From the NCBI GenBank assembly GCA_944389815.1, contig CALXNS010000101.1, positions 1-34,826 on the forward strand: DNA of 34,826 bases, given 5' to 3'. The position numbers and the translations under genes are program-made. The notes beneath the pieces are model-generated. The model was not told where the DNA came from and did not search any database. It saw only the letters and a list, made by a program, of their open reading frames with translations. The stretch is from an uncultured Victivallis sp. Lineage in GTDB: Bacteria; Verrucomicrobiota; Lentisphaeria; Victivallales; Victivallaceae. Positions 1 through 8,110 of the stretch are shown here, one piece after another; position 1 is the stretch's first letter, and each line of letters begins with the position of its first letter.

Positions 1-76
1 AGAAGTTGATCGTTCTCCTGCCGCGGATCCTTCAGCCGGCGCCTTCGGAACCGTTGCAGGAGAACGATCAACTTCT
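1..76. repeat. Perfect 21-bp inverted repeat at the window edge
   Basis: Bases 1-21 and 56-76 are exact reverse complements, separated by a 34-base loop. The left arm begins at base 1, so the repeat may extend further left out of view. It lies inside an open reading frame, where a perfect 21-bp hairpin is very unlikely by chance. It may be a real hairpin or a fold-back artefact at a contig end. Confidence 0.9.
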
Positions 77-125
77 GCTCGTTTCGCGCGGCGACGCGAT
101 CGAAAAGCTGGCGCGGGGGGTGTGA
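3..125 (+). CDS. 3' end of an unidentified gene, possibly ending in a TrkA-C-like domain
   Basis: An open frame enters from the left edge and stops at TGA 123-125, giving about 40 C-terminal residues. The pattern of a hydrophobic strand, a P-rich turn, then L-Q-E-N-D-Q-L-L-L-V and a short helix resembles the end of a TrkA-C (RCK-C) ligand-binding domain, where a conserved acidic residue precedes a final strand. This is a weak pattern match on a short fragment. The frame runs through both arms of a perfect inverted repeat, so the first 55 bases could be an assembly artefact. The next gene starts 4 bases after this stop, so the two are probably co-transcribed. Confidence 0.35.
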   Translation, partial: KLIVLLPRILQPAPSEPLQENDQLLLVSRGDAIEKLARGV

Positions 126-129
126 GATC

Positions 130-780
130 ATGCGTCTGGCGCAGGCGATTCAATTCGGGGGCTGGCTGATCATCGCGATCAATTTATTGATGGCGCTCGG
201 CTGTATCGGCATTTTCATGCGGATGGCTCCGGCGGTGGAGGAGATCAATTTGCGCAATTACCGTTCGCTGGAGGCGTGTGAAGTGATGCTCGACGTGCTG
301 GCGGAATCCGACGGCACGGTAGACGCCGCACTGCAGGAGCGTTTCCGCAATGCGCTGAGTCTGGCGCGGGCGAATGTGACCGAGGCCGGAGAGGGTGAGG
401 CGATTCAACGGATTTCGCGCAATTACCAGGCGGCGCTGCGGCGTGAGAATCCGGCGCGAACGGCGACGTTGACCGCGATCCGGGATCTTTCAACCCACAA
501 TCGAGAGGCGATGGTGAAAGCTGCCGCCGCTGTGCGTCAACTTGGGATGGCGGGAGCCTGGGGCGTGGTATTTATGGCGCTTCTGGTGTTGCTGGCCGGA
601 TTGTTGTTCAAGCGGCGTCTGGCGCGCAATCTGGTTGTGCCGCTGGAGGAGATCAAGACGGTGATTGCCGCGAACCGGGCCGGAGATCTGCGTCGCCGCT
701 GTTCGGGGGCGGATCTGCCGCGCGACGTGGAGGCGGTGTTCAACGAAGTGAATGAATTGCTGGATCGTTCGGAGCGCTGA
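130..780 (+). CDS. HAMP-domain membrane protein without an output domain
   Basis: The 216-residue protein has a first membrane segment at about residues 9-30, an extracytoplasmic mostly helical region to about 140, a second membrane segment at about 143-161, and then a HAMP-like linker (V-P-L-E-E, G-D-L, then F-N-E-V-N near the end). This is the sensing half of a chemoreceptor or histidine kinase. It stops directly after HAMP, with no kinase, cyclase or methyl-accepting domain, and the next gene is a glycosyltransferase, so no lost output domain lies downstream. It starts 4 bases after the upstream stop. A role in passing a membrane signal to a separate partner is only an inference. Confidence 0.7.
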   Translation: MRLAQAIQFGGWLIIAINLLMALGCIGIFMRMAPAVEEINLRNYRSLEACEVMLDVLAESDGTVDAALQERFRNALSLARANVTEAGEGEAIQRISRNYQAALRRENPARTATLTAIRDLSTHNREAMVKAAAAVRQLGMAGAWGVVFMALLVLLAGLLFKRRLARNLVVPLEEIKTVIAANRAGDLRRRCSGADLPRDVEAVFNEVNELLDRSER

Positions 781-787
781 GGGGAAG

Positions 788-1693
788 ATGAAATACGCAC
801 CGATTGCCCTGTTCGTCTACCGCCGGGTGGAACACACGCGTCGGACGCTGGAATATCTGCGTGCCAATCCGGAAGCGGCGCAATCCGATCTGATCGTATT
901 TTCCGACGGAGCGAAAGGCGAAGCGGATGCTGCGAAGGTGGCGGAGGTGCGGCAATTGATCGGGCATATTCCGGGATTCGGTTCGGTGCAGGTTGTGGAG
1001 TCGGAGCAAAACCGGGGGCTGGCGGCGTCAGTGGTTTCGGGTGTGACGCGGGTGCTGGAGGAATACGATCGGGTGATCGTGCTGGAGGACGACATGGAGA
1101 CGGCTCCGGGATTCCTGCGGTTCATGAACCGGGCGCTGGAAAAATTTGCAGGAGAGGAAAGGATCACGTCGATTCAGGGGTATTCCCCGCTCGAGCCGGA
1201 ACCGGGGATTTCCTGTTTTCTGCGGCGCGGAGCGGATTGCTGGGGGTGGGGCACGTGGCGTCGCGCCTGGCGATTGTTCAATCCGGATGCGGGACGGTTG
1301 CTGGCGGAGATTGAGCGGGCAGGCGAAGAGCGTGAATTTGATGTTGACGGAGTGTTTCCGTTCTGCCGGATGTTGCGCGATCGTTCGCGGGGACGGGTGG
1401 ATTCGTGGGCGATCTGCTGGCAGGCGAGTAATTTTATTGCCGGGAAATACGCACTTCACTCAATGTTCCCGCTGGTGAGGAACATCGGTTCGGGGGTGGA
1501 TTCGACGCATTGCACCGGAGTGGACTGGGGAACGCAGACGCTGTGGACGGGTGAAGTGGAAATTCCGGATGATCCGCCGCTGGAGACGGCGTCGATTCGC
1601 CGGGGATATCGGAACTATTTGAAACGGTTGCGGATTCCGTTGTGGAAGCGGGCGTGGCACAAGGTGACGCGCATTTTTTCGCGGCAAAGGTGA
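788..1693 (+). CDS. Glycosyltransferase, GT-A fold, HlpA/GNT-I-like
   Basis: The protein is 301 residues from ATG 788, which follows the GGGGAAG ribosome site at 781-787. A longer in-frame start at 752 would overlap the upstream gene and is disfavoured. The N-terminus (A-P-I-A-L-F-V-Y-R-R) and the metal-binding signature V-L-E-D-D-M at residues 98-103 fit bacterial sugar transferases related to GNT-I and the so-called HlpA group. The stretch G-A-D-C-W-G-W-G-T-W-R-R after it is typical of that group. No signal peptide is seen, so it probably acts on the cytoplasmic side using a nucleotide sugar. It is followed 18 bases later by a second glycosyltransferase, which suggests a shared glycan pathway. 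Donor and acceptor are unknown. Confidence 0.8.
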   Translation: MKYAPIALFVYRRVEHTRRTLEYLRANPEAAQSDLIVFSDGAKGEADAAKVAEVRQLIGHIPGFGSVQVVESEQNRGLAASVVSGVTRVLEEYDRVIVLEDDMETAPGFLRFMNRALEKFAGEERITSIQGYSPLEPEPGISCFLRRGADCWGWGTWRRAWRLFNPDAGRLLAEIERAGEEREFDVDGVFPFCRMLRDRSRGRVDSWAICWQASNFIAGKYALHSMFPLVRNIGSGVDSTHCTGVDWGTQTLWTGEVEIPDDPPLETASIRRGYRNYLKRLRIPLWKRAWHKVTRIFSRQR

Positions 1694-1711
1694 GGTGCCG
1701 CAGGTGACGCG

Positions 1712-2692
1712 ATGAATTATACCTTCTGTACATATTTTGACCGGAATTATTGTTTGTACGGAGCGACGCTGCTTCGTTCGCTCCGGACGCGGCTGGGGGC
1801 GGGGTGTTTCAAACTTTATGTGGTGGCGCTTGATGATGCGGTGTATGAGTTGCTGAGGCGCTGGGACTGTCCGGAACTAGAAGTGGTGCATCTGCGGGAG
1901 ATTGAGGAGGCGGATCCGGAATTTGCGGCAAGCCGGGGAAATCGGAGCAGGGTGGAATATTATTTTACGCTCAGTCCGGTACTGGCGTTGTATTTATTGA
2001 AGCATTTTGGTGAAATAGACATACTCAATTATCTGGATTCGGATCTTTATTTCTGGGATACGCCGGAGGCGTTGTATCGGGAGCTGGGAGAGAATTCGCT
2101 GCTGATTGTCGGGCACAATTTCCCGGAGGAGTTGAAGTGGCGGGAAAAATTCGGACGTTACAATGTGGCGTTTCAGCTGTATCGCCGGACGGCGGAAACG
2201 TTTCGTATTCTGGAGTGGTGGCGTGAACGCTGCCTGGAATGGTGTCACGACATTCCGGAACCGGATCGTTTCGCGGATCAGAAATACCTGGATGCGTGGC
2301 CGTCGATGAGCCGCGAGTGTGTTGTTGCCGCGTCTCCGCTGGCGGGTGTTGCGCCGTGGAATCACTGGAATCGCGAATGGGTTCCGGACGAAACGGGGCG
2401 CCCGTCATGGAACGGGAAAGCGGTGATTTATTATCATTTTCAGGGATTTCGTTTTCTGACGCGGCACTGGCTCTGTCACAATCTGGGCAGTTACGGTCAT
2501 GTGATGAAGCCTGAAGCGTTGCGAATGTTTTACGGTTGTTACGCGGCGGAGATGTTTGCCGCCCGTGAGGAGTTGATACAACGTTTCCCTGGAGAAAAAT
2601 TTCCACTGGCGCCGGCGGCGGCACGAACGGGATTTTCTTTGCCGCGGGCGTTTCTTTCTGGATTGCGGCATGGAAATCTGATGAAAATTTGA
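1712..2692 (+). CDS. Glycosyltransferase, GT8-like nucleotide-diphospho-sugar transferase
   Basis: The protein is 326 residues. It opens with a strand typical of GT-A enzymes that make one sugar transfer (F-C-T-Y-F-D-R-N-Y-C-L-Y-G), followed by S-L, and carries a DxD metal site, D-S-D, at residues 109-111 within L-N-Y-L-D-S-D-L-Y-F-W. A later D-Q-K-Y-L-D motif is common in GT8-like proteins, where it helps position the acceptor. The start is supported by AGGTGA at 1702-1707. It is probably cytoplasmic and in one operon with the glycosyltransferase before it. Specificity cannot be read from the sequence. No clear terminator follows before the next promoter. Confidence 0.78.
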   Translation: MNYTFCTYFDRNYCLYGATLLRSLRTRLGAGCFKLYVVALDDAVYELLRRWDCPELEVVHLREIEEADPEFAASRGNRSRVEYYFTLSPVLALYLLKHFGEIDILNYLDSDLYFWDTPEALYRELGENSLLIVGHNFPEELKWREKFGRYNVAFQLYRRTAETFRILEWWRERCLEWCHDIPEPDRFADQKYLDAWPSMSRECVVAASPLAGVAPWNHWNREWVPDETGRPSWNGKAVIYYHFQGFRFLTRHWLCHNLGSYGHVMKPEALRMFYGCYAAEMFAAREELIQRFPGEKFPLAPAAARTGFSLPRAFLSGLRHGNLMKI

Positions 2693-2713
2693 CGAAAAAG
2701 CGGTTGGACGGAT

Positions 2714-2742
2714 TTGTTTTTATCTCTGAGCAATGATATATT
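2714..2742 (+). promoter_or_regulatory. Likely sigma-70-type promoter of the aminotransferase gene
   Basis: A TTGTTT at 2714-2719 is followed by a 17-base spacer and TATATT at 2737-2742. The -10 matches the hexamer seen at other promoters in this window. A transcript starting near 2749 would have a leader of about 75 bases before the GTG at 2824. Confidence 0.5.
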
Positions 2743-2823
2743 ATGAGGATATAGTCGAACGAAAAAGCACTGGAATTTCCGAGTTTCCTGATTGCATTGG
2801 CAAATTTGAGGGAAGAATTGAAA

Positions 2824-4098
2824 GTGAGAAACATCACCGGATTGTCGAAATCCCAGCTGGAAGAGTACCGGCGGGAGCTGCGTAAAGAGTATGATCATTA
2901 TCTGACACGGAATCTGAAGCTGGACATGTCGCGGGGGAAACCTTCCGGTTCCCAGCTTGATTTGACGAACGGCGTGCTCGACAAGTTGGATAATTACATG
3001 ACGGAATCCGGAGTGGATGCGCGCAATTACGGCGGACTGGACGGGATTTCGGAGGCGCGTCGTCTTTTTTCCGAACTGCTGGACATTCCGATGGAGAAGA
3101 TCATCATCGGCGGGAATTCCAGTCTGAATTTGATGTACGACGCGATTGTGCGGCTTTTTTTGTTCGGGACGCACGGCAATCCCGCGTGGCGGACATTGCC
3201 GAAGGTGAAGTTCCTCTGTCCGAGTCCCGGTTACGACCGTCATTTTGCAATCTGCGAGGATCTGGGGATCGAGATGATCACCATCCCGATGAAGGATGAT
3301 GGGCCGGACATGGATATGGTGGAATCGCTGGTTGCGTCCGATGATTCGATCAAGGGGATCTGGTGTGTCCCGTTGTATTCGAATCCGGAAGGAATCTGTT
3401 ACAGCGACGAGGTGGTGGACCGGCTGGCGAAGATGAAGACGGCTGCGGCCGATTTCCGGATTTTCTGGGACAACGCGTACGGAGTGCATCATATTTACCG
3501 GGAGCGGAAGCTCAAGGATATCTTCCGGGCGGCGGAAGCGGCGGGGAATCCCGACCGGGTATTCTATTTCTTCTCGACGTCGAAGATCACCTTCCCGGGG
3601 GCGGGTGTGGCGTTGATCGCTTCAAGTCCGGCGAATCTCGCGGAAATTCGCAAGCACATGGGAATTCAGACGATCGGACATGACAAGCTCAATCAATTGC
3701 GGACCGTTCGTTATTTGAAGAGCGCCGACGGCGTGCGTGCGCATATGCGGGCGCTGGCTGCGGAACTGCGGCCGAAGTTCGACATGGTTCTGGGAACTCT
3801 GGAGCGCGAACTCGGCGGTACCGGTCTTGCGCAATGGCGTCGTCCGGACGGCGGATATTTCATTTCGCTGGACACGCTGGACGGGTGTGCGAAAAACACG
3901 GTGGCGCTGGCGAAGCAGGCGGGCGTGGTTCTGACCGGCGCGGGAGCGGCGTTTCCCTACCGAAAGGATCCTCGTGACCGGAATATCCGGATCGCTCCGA
4001 CATATCCGACGCTTGAAGAGCTCAAGGAGGCGATGGAGTTGTTTTGCGTGTGCGTGAAGCTGGCTGGAGTGGAAAAACTGCTGGAGAAAGCGAACTGA
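2824..4098 (+). CDS. PLP-dependent aminotransferase, aspartate aminotransferase subgroup Ic-like
   Basis: From GTG 2824 the protein has 424 residues. This start is chosen because AGGGAAG at 2809-2815 sits 8 bases ahead; TTG codons at 2797, 2806 and 2818 are in frame but have worse spacing. Fold-type I motifs are present: N-P-E-G near residue 187, D-N-A-Y at 216-219, and the PLP lysine at about 254 in S-T-S-K-I-T-F-P-G. The early L-D-M-S-R-G-K-P-S motif marks the PF12897 group, known from an aspartate aminotransferase in Corynebacterium. The expected reaction is amino transfer from aspartate (or another amino acid) to 2-oxoglutarate in the cytoplasm. The exact substrate is not settled by sequence. 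Confidence 0.85.
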   Translation: MRNITGLSKSQLEEYRRELRKEYDHYLTRNLKLDMSRGKPSGSQLDLTNGVLDKLDNYMTESGVDARNYGGLDGISEARRLFSELLDIPMEKIIIGGNSSLNLMYDAIVRLFLFGTHGNPAWRTLPKVKFLCPSPGYDRHFAICEDLGIEMITIPMKDDGPDMDMVESLVASDDSIKGIWCVPLYSNPEGICYSDEVVDRLAKMKTAAADFRIFWDNAYGVHHIYRERKLKDIFRAAEAAGNPDRVFYFFSTSKITFPGAGVALIASSPANLAEIRKHMGIQTIGHDKLNQLRTVRYLKSADGVRAHMRALAAELRPKFDMVLGTLERELGGTGLAQWRRPDGGYFISLDTLDGCAKNTVALAKQAGVVLTGAGAAFPYRKDPRDRNIRIAPTYPTLEELKEAMELFCVCVKLAGVEKLLEKAN

Positions 4099-4143
4099 GC
4101 GCAGCGCAACGATACGACGATAGACGGTAAGAAAAAAGCAATG

Positions 4144-4184
4144 CGCCGTTTCGGATGAAGAGATTCCGGAACGGCGTTTTTTTT
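4144..4184. terminator. Two-way intrinsic terminator between convergent genes
   Basis: A 12-bp stem (4144-4155 with 4165-4176, one G-U pair) with a 9-base loop is followed by eight T at 4177-4184. An A-rich run lies on the left side at about 4131-4138, so the hairpin can also end the minus-strand plsY-gpsA transcript. Confidence 0.88.
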
Positions 4185-4243
4185 ATTGACGTGCCGAGAG
4201 AACCGGACGGCGTCCGGCGTTGTTTGCCGCGTGAGGCGGATAT

Positions 4244-5236
4244 TTATTCCGCTTTGGCGGAGCGGCACATCAGGTTGCGGATTGCGCTCGGGACGTCGCG
4301 GTTGTCGTAGAGAATCGCATGGATTTCGTCGATGATGGGGGTTTCCGCGCCGGCCTTGCGGGCGAGAGCGAAAGCGCCGCGGGCGGTAGTGACGCCTTCG
4401 GCGACGACCATGCCCATGGATTGCAGGATCTCCGGCAACTGTCTGCCGCGGCCGAGTTCTTCGCCGACATGGCGGTTGCGGCTGTGGCCGCTGGTGCAGG
4501 TGACGATGAGGTCACCGATACCGCTTAATCCGGAGAAAGTGGCGGCTCGCCCGCCGAGAGTTTCGCCGAGTCGTCCCATTTCGGCGATGCCGCGGGTCAT
4601 CATTGCCGCCTTTGGGTTGTCGCCGAGCTTCATACCGTCGATGATGCCCGCGGCGATGGCCATGACGTTTTTGAGGGCGCCGCCAAGTTCGACGCCGATG
4701 ACGTCGCTGGAGGTGTAGACGCGGAAATTTTCGTTGATGAAGATCTTCTGAACCGTTTCCGCATCAAGAGGATTTCCACTGGCGGCGACGACCGCGGTCG
4801 GCACCCGGCGGGAAACTTCTTCCGCATGACTCGGCCCGGAAAGAACGGTGTAACGGGTTTCTCCAAGAATGGATTTGACGATTTCACTGATGCGCAGCCA
4901 GGAATCTACTTCGATTCCCTTTGCGACGTTGACCAGCATCTGCCGCGCCGGGTCAAAATGAGGTTTGAGCGTATTGAGCACGCCGCGCAGGTATTGAGTC
5001 GGCGTGGCGAGAATGAGGAGAGAGCTTCCGCGGACGGCTGCGGCCATATCCGCTTCGAAATGGAGCGCTTCCGGCAGCTGTACGCCGGGGAGAAAACGGT
5101 GGTTGCTCCGGGTGCGTTCCATTTCGGCAAGATAATCCGGGAATGGTCCCCAGAGAGTGACGTCGTGGTGATTCCATAGGAGATTCAAAGCGAGGGCGGT
5201 TCCCCAGGCTCCGTCGCTTAAAACGGTGATTTTCAT
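4244..5236 (-). CDS. gpsA: Glycerol-3-phosphate dehydrogenase (NAD(P)+)
   Basis: The 330-residue protein reduces dihydroxyacetone phosphate to sn-glycerol-3-phosphate, the backbone for phospholipids, in the cytoplasm. Family marks include W-G-T-A-L-A near the N-terminus, L-A-T-P-T-Q, the G-P-S-H-A-E-E-V catalytic-region motif, and G-L-K-N-type residues seen as G-A-L-K-N-V-M-A. The nucleotide-binding loop is odd: where the family usually has G-x-G-x-W-G, this has S-D-G-A-W-G at residues 7-12, so the first glycine is a serine. The start lies 2 bases after the plsY stop, so gpsA and plsY form a lipid operon with linked functions. It ends against a two-way terminator. Confidence 0.95.
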   Translation of the reverse strand: MKITVLSDGAWGTALALNLLWNHHDVTLWGPFPDYLAEMERTRSNHRFLPGVQLPEALHFEADMAAAVRGSSLLILATPTQYLRGVLNTLKPHFDPARQMLVNVAKGIEVDSWLRISEIVKSILGETRYTVLSGPSHAEEVSRRVPTAVVAASGNPLDAETVQKIFINENFRVYTSSDVIGVELGGALKNVMAIAAGIIDGMKLGDNPKAAMMTRGIAEMGRLGETLGGRAATFSGLSGIGDLIVTCTSGHSRNRHVGEELGRGRQLPEILQSMGMVVAEGVTTARGAFALARKAGAETPIIDEIHAILYDNRDVPSAIRNLMCRSAKAE

Positions 5237-5238
5237 TC

Positions 5239-5868
5239 TTACTGAACCTTGTTGTTTTTACGTTCGAACCGGCTTTCCGTACCGTTGAGGAGCCGTTTGA
5301 TGTTTTCCGTATGACGCAGGATGGCGACGATCGCCGCCGCGGTGAAGAAAATCAGTGTAGGAAGAGGAATTTCCACTCCGATGCCGCAGTAACTGAAAAT
5401 CCACGCCGCAACCGGCATCGTCACCGCCGCCAGAATGCTGGCCAGCGAGACGTAACGGCCGATCAGGAAGACCGCCACCCAGACCGCGAGCGCGACGAGC
5501 AGAGGGTAAGGAGCGAGCGCGAATGCGGCGCCTGCGGCAGTGGACACACCCTTGCCGCCCCTGAATTTGAGATAAATGGGGAAAATGTGTCCCAGAATTG
5601 CCGCAATTGCTGCAGCCAGAGCGAGTTCCGGAGTTTCCGGTGCGATGCCCGCTGCGAGGGCGACCGGAAGGGCGCCTTTGACGAAATCGAGGAAGAAACA
5701 GAGTTTGCCGGCTTTTTTTCCGACGACGCGGGTGACGTTGGTTGCGCCGATGTTGCCGCTTCCCGCCTTGCGGATGTCGACGTGGTACCATTTCCCGATC
5801 AGAAAACCGAAGGGGACGGCGCCGATGAAATAGGCGGCGACGGGGAGAAGGAGATATTCAGCATTCAT
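5239..5868 (-). CDS. plsY: Glycerol-3-phosphate acyltransferase PlsY
   Basis: From ATG at 5868 the protein has 209 residues, the normal PlsY size; upstream in-frame starts give an 85-residue non-homologous extension and are rejected. An AGGAA ribosome site lies about 10 bases upstream. It is a multi-pass inner-membrane enzyme that moves an acyl group from acyl-phosphate to glycerol-3-phosphate to make lysophosphatidate. Motifs present are S-G-N-I-G-A-T-N, then G-H-I-F-P-I-Y-L-K-F-R-G-G-K-G, and a later membrane region. It sits directly before gpsA, which supplies its substrate. Confidence 0.95.
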   Translation of the reverse strand: MNAEYLLLPVAAYFIGAVPFGFLIGKWYHVDIRKAGSGNIGATNVTRVVGKKAGKLCFFLDFVKGALPVALAAGIAPETPELALAAAIAAILGHIFPIYLKFRGGKGVSTAAGAAFALAPYPLLVALAVWVAVFLIGRYVSLASILAAVTMPVAAWIFSYCGIGVEIPLPTLIFFTAAAIVAILRHTENIKRLLNGTESRFERKNNKVQ

Positions 5869-5900
5869 GGATAAAAAATTCCTGTAAAATTTCAATGCGA

Positions 5901-5915
5901 CCGGAAATTTTCCGG
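5901..5915. promoter_or_regulatory. 15-bp palindrome in the divergent plsY / M24 peptidase region
   Basis: CCGGAAATTTTCCGG is a perfect palindrome around a central T. It lies in the 122-base gap between divergent genes, 33 bases from the plsY start. A TATATT at 5925-5930 and a TATTAT on the minus strand nearby are possible -10 elements, but I find no matching -35 at normal spacing. It could be an operator; this is only a suggestion. Confidence 0.3.
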
Positions 5916-5990
5916 CAGGCATGCTATATTTGTTTTCCATCATAATATGGCCCGTTTTCTGAAATTTTGCAAATAGAAAGAGGCATGGAG

Positions 5991-7109
5991 ATGAGTGAAA
6001 TCGCCCGATTGATTCTGGCATCCGGGGAAAAGTGCGCTGATATGCGTTACGGCGCGGGATTTTCGACGCCGGATGAATTTTTTTATTTCGAATGCGGCCG
6101 GGAACGTGGCGTGATCGTTTCACCGCTGGAATATTCCCGGGCGGTGAAGGAGGCGCATCGTGAGGTCTCCGTGTATGCGGAATCGGATTTTCTTGGCGGC
6201 GGGAGATGCGACCGGGTGGAATTGGTCAAGGCTCTGGCGGAGAAGTTGCGAGTGAAGGGGTTTCTTGTGCCGGACGATTTTCCGTTGTACTGGGCTGACC
6301 GCATTCGAGAGGCCGGGCTGGCGGTTCGTCCGGCGGAGGGGCGCTTTTTTCCGGCGCGTGAGTTCAAGAACGAGTTGGAGGTGGAGGCGATCATCCGCAG
6401 TCAACGGGCCGGAGAGGCCGGGCTGGCCCGGGCGGTCGAAGTGTTGCGGGAGTCCGAAATCGGTGCGGATCGCGCATTGTTCTGGAACGGAGCGGCGCTG
6501 ACAAGTGAAATTCTGCGTGCGGAAATCGATCTTGAAATGGTGCGGCGCGGGATGCTGCCGACCGGAACGATTTGTGCCGGCGGCGCGCAGAGCGCCCAGC
6601 CGCACAACGCCGGTTCGGGACAGTTGTACGCGAATTCGCCGATCGTGATGGATATTTTTCCGCAGTCTGCAACGAGCGGTTACTGGGGGGATCTGACGCG
6701 GACGGTGGTGCGTGGAAAAGCTTCCGACCTGGTCAAAAAGGCGTATGGAACGGTGCTGGCGGCCCGCGAACTGGGCAAATCGCTGGTGAAAGCCGGTGCG
6801 ATTCCGGCGGAAATTCATCTGGCCGCCGCCCGGTTGATGGAGGAGGCCGGATTTCATACCGGCAGAAATGAAACGGCCGATTTCGGATTTTTCCATGGAC
6901 TCGGGCACGGAGTCGGATTGGAAATTCACGAAGCGCCGCGATTGTCGCCGCGCAACCGGACACCGCTGCGCGGAGGGGAGATCGTGACGGTCGAACCGGG
7001 GCTCTATTATCCGGAATGGGGAGGAATCCGGCTGGAGGATCTGCTTTATGTGACAGGCTCCGGGGCGCGTTGTCTCACGGAGGCGCCGGATTTTCTGGAG
7101 ATCGACTGA
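5991..7109 (+). CDS. M24 family metallopeptidase (Xaa-Pro aminopeptidase-like)
   Basis: The start is ATG 5991, with AAGAGG 7 bases upstream; an ATG at 5985 and a TTG at 5967 are in frame but poorly placed. The 372-residue protein has a creatinase-type N-terminal domain (about 1-130) and a C-terminal pita-bread domain. All five metal ligands are present: D221, D234, H306 (in G-L-G-H-G), E335 (V-E-P-G) and E349. It should therefore be an active dinuclear-metal peptidase of the Xaa-Pro aminopeptidase/prolidase type, removing or splitting residues next to proline in the cytoplasm. No signal peptide is visible. It stands alone, divergent from plsY and convergent with an AraC regulator. Confidence 0.88.
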   Translation: MSEIARLILASGEKCADMRYGAGFSTPDEFFYFECGRERGVIVSPLEYSRAVKEAHREVSVYAESDFLGGGRCDRVELVKALAEKLRVKGFLVPDDFPLYWADRIREAGLAVRPAEGRFFPAREFKNELEVEAIIRSQRAGEAGLARAVEVLRESEIGADRALFWNGAALTSEILRAEIDLEMVRRGMLPTGTICAGGAQSAQPHNAGSGQLYANSPIVMDIFPQSATSGYWGDLTRTVVRGKASDLVKKAYGTVLAARELGKSLVKAGAIPAEIHLAAARLMEEAGFHTGRNETADFGFFHGLGHGVGLEIHEAPRLSPRNRTPLRGGEIVTVEPGLYYPEWGGIRLEDLLYVTGSGARCLTEAPDFLEID

Positions 7110-7121
7110 TATTCTTGCGCC

Positions 7122-7994
7122 TCAGCGCAGTTCGGAGGGATTTTTACCGAAACGCCCCCGGAACTTCCGGGCGAAATACGACACGTCGCCGAAGCCGCAG
7201 CTGCCGGCGATTTCGGAGATGTTGAAGTTGCTGTTTTCGAGCATGTGGCGTGCGTATTGGAACTTGAGGTCGTTGACGTATTCCTTGATCGTCACGCCCA
7301 TTTCGCAGTGGAAGAGCGTGGAAAGATAATTCGGCGAACATCCGACCGCGCGGGCGGTTTCCGCGACGTCGGGGAAGCGGGAGGGGAAGTTTTCATCGAG
7401 ATAGTTTTTTGCGAGCAGAGTTTTATGACTCAGCTGCGGGGAAAGCTGTTCCGGTTCGGCTTCCAGCGGAGTTATTTCGAGGTCGCGGAGGAGTTTCAGC
7501 ACCAGGACTTCCGCGAGTGCGTTGCTGATCGTATGGAGTTCATCCCTGCTGCCGCCGCGCCATTCGGCGATGGTCTGGATCAAATGGAAATAAAAGTCCG
7601 GATCCGGCAGTTTCAGTCTGCGTTCGACGAACGGCTGCGGACTTCCTCCCGTCGGGCATCCGGCCTGATGGAGTGTCGCCATGTGGGCGCGGCAGGTGAC
7701 CACGAAATTGCGGAAGGGATCATTTCTGCGCAGGAGAATGCGTTCGTGATGCGGCATCCCCGGCGGAACGAGCAGAAGGTCTCCGGGGAGGAGGTCGAAT
7801 TTCTGACGTGGGAACTGGAATTCGCAACCGCCGTTGGTCTGGAGGAAAAGTTCCGCTTCTAGGTGGTAGAAAAATCCGGGACGATTTTCCCAGAGGCCTT
7901 CGCTGCGCGGGAGCAGCATGCGGACTTTTCCTGCGTGCAGCAGATGCAGGAATTCCTGAAGTGCGTTGATGAAATCGATTGTTTCCTGACCCAT
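7122..7994 (-). CDS. AraC-family transcriptional regulator with cupin-type sensor
   Basis: The 290-residue protein has an N-terminal cupin-like half. Its L-L-P-G-D-L-L-L-V-P-P-G-M-P-H motif near residues 68-82 is typical of sugar-sensing AraC proteins. The C-terminal double helix-turn-helix spans about 190-290 (V-G-C-S-P-N-Y-L-S-T-L-F, then I-A-G-S-C-G-F-G-D-V-S-Y-F-A-R-K-F). It should bind DNA and respond to a small ligand. No sugar gene adjoins it: the M24 peptidase is convergent and the U32 gene is divergent, 116 bases away, so its targets are unknown. Confidence 0.88.
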   Translation of the reverse strand: MGQETIDFINALQEFLHLLHAGKVRMLLPRSEGLWENRPGFFYHLEAELFLQTNGGCEFQFPRQKFDLLPGDLLLVPPGMPHHERILLRRNDPFRNFVVTCRAHMATLHQAGCPTGGSPQPFVERRLKLPDPDFYFHLIQTIAEWRGGSRDELHTISNALAEVLVLKLLRDLEITPLEAEPEQLSPQLSHKTLLAKNYLDENFPSRFPDVAETARAVGCSPNYLSTLFHCEMGVTIKEYVNDLKFQYARHMLENSNFNISEIAGSCGFGDVSYFARKFRGRFGKNPSELR

Positions 7995-8110
7995 GAGAAA
8001 ATGACTTTTCCGTGACGGTGATAAATTACCATACTCTTTGTACGGAGAAAATTCAACCCGGCTCCGGAAAAAGAATTGAAACTCCGTCGTTTCGGCGTTA
8101 TGTTACAACC

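Noticed and set aside
2025..2837. Long minus-strand frames opposite glycosyltransferase and other plus-strand genes
   Set aside because: Antisense open frames are expected in GC-rich coding DNA; they have no family motifs and lack ribosome sites.
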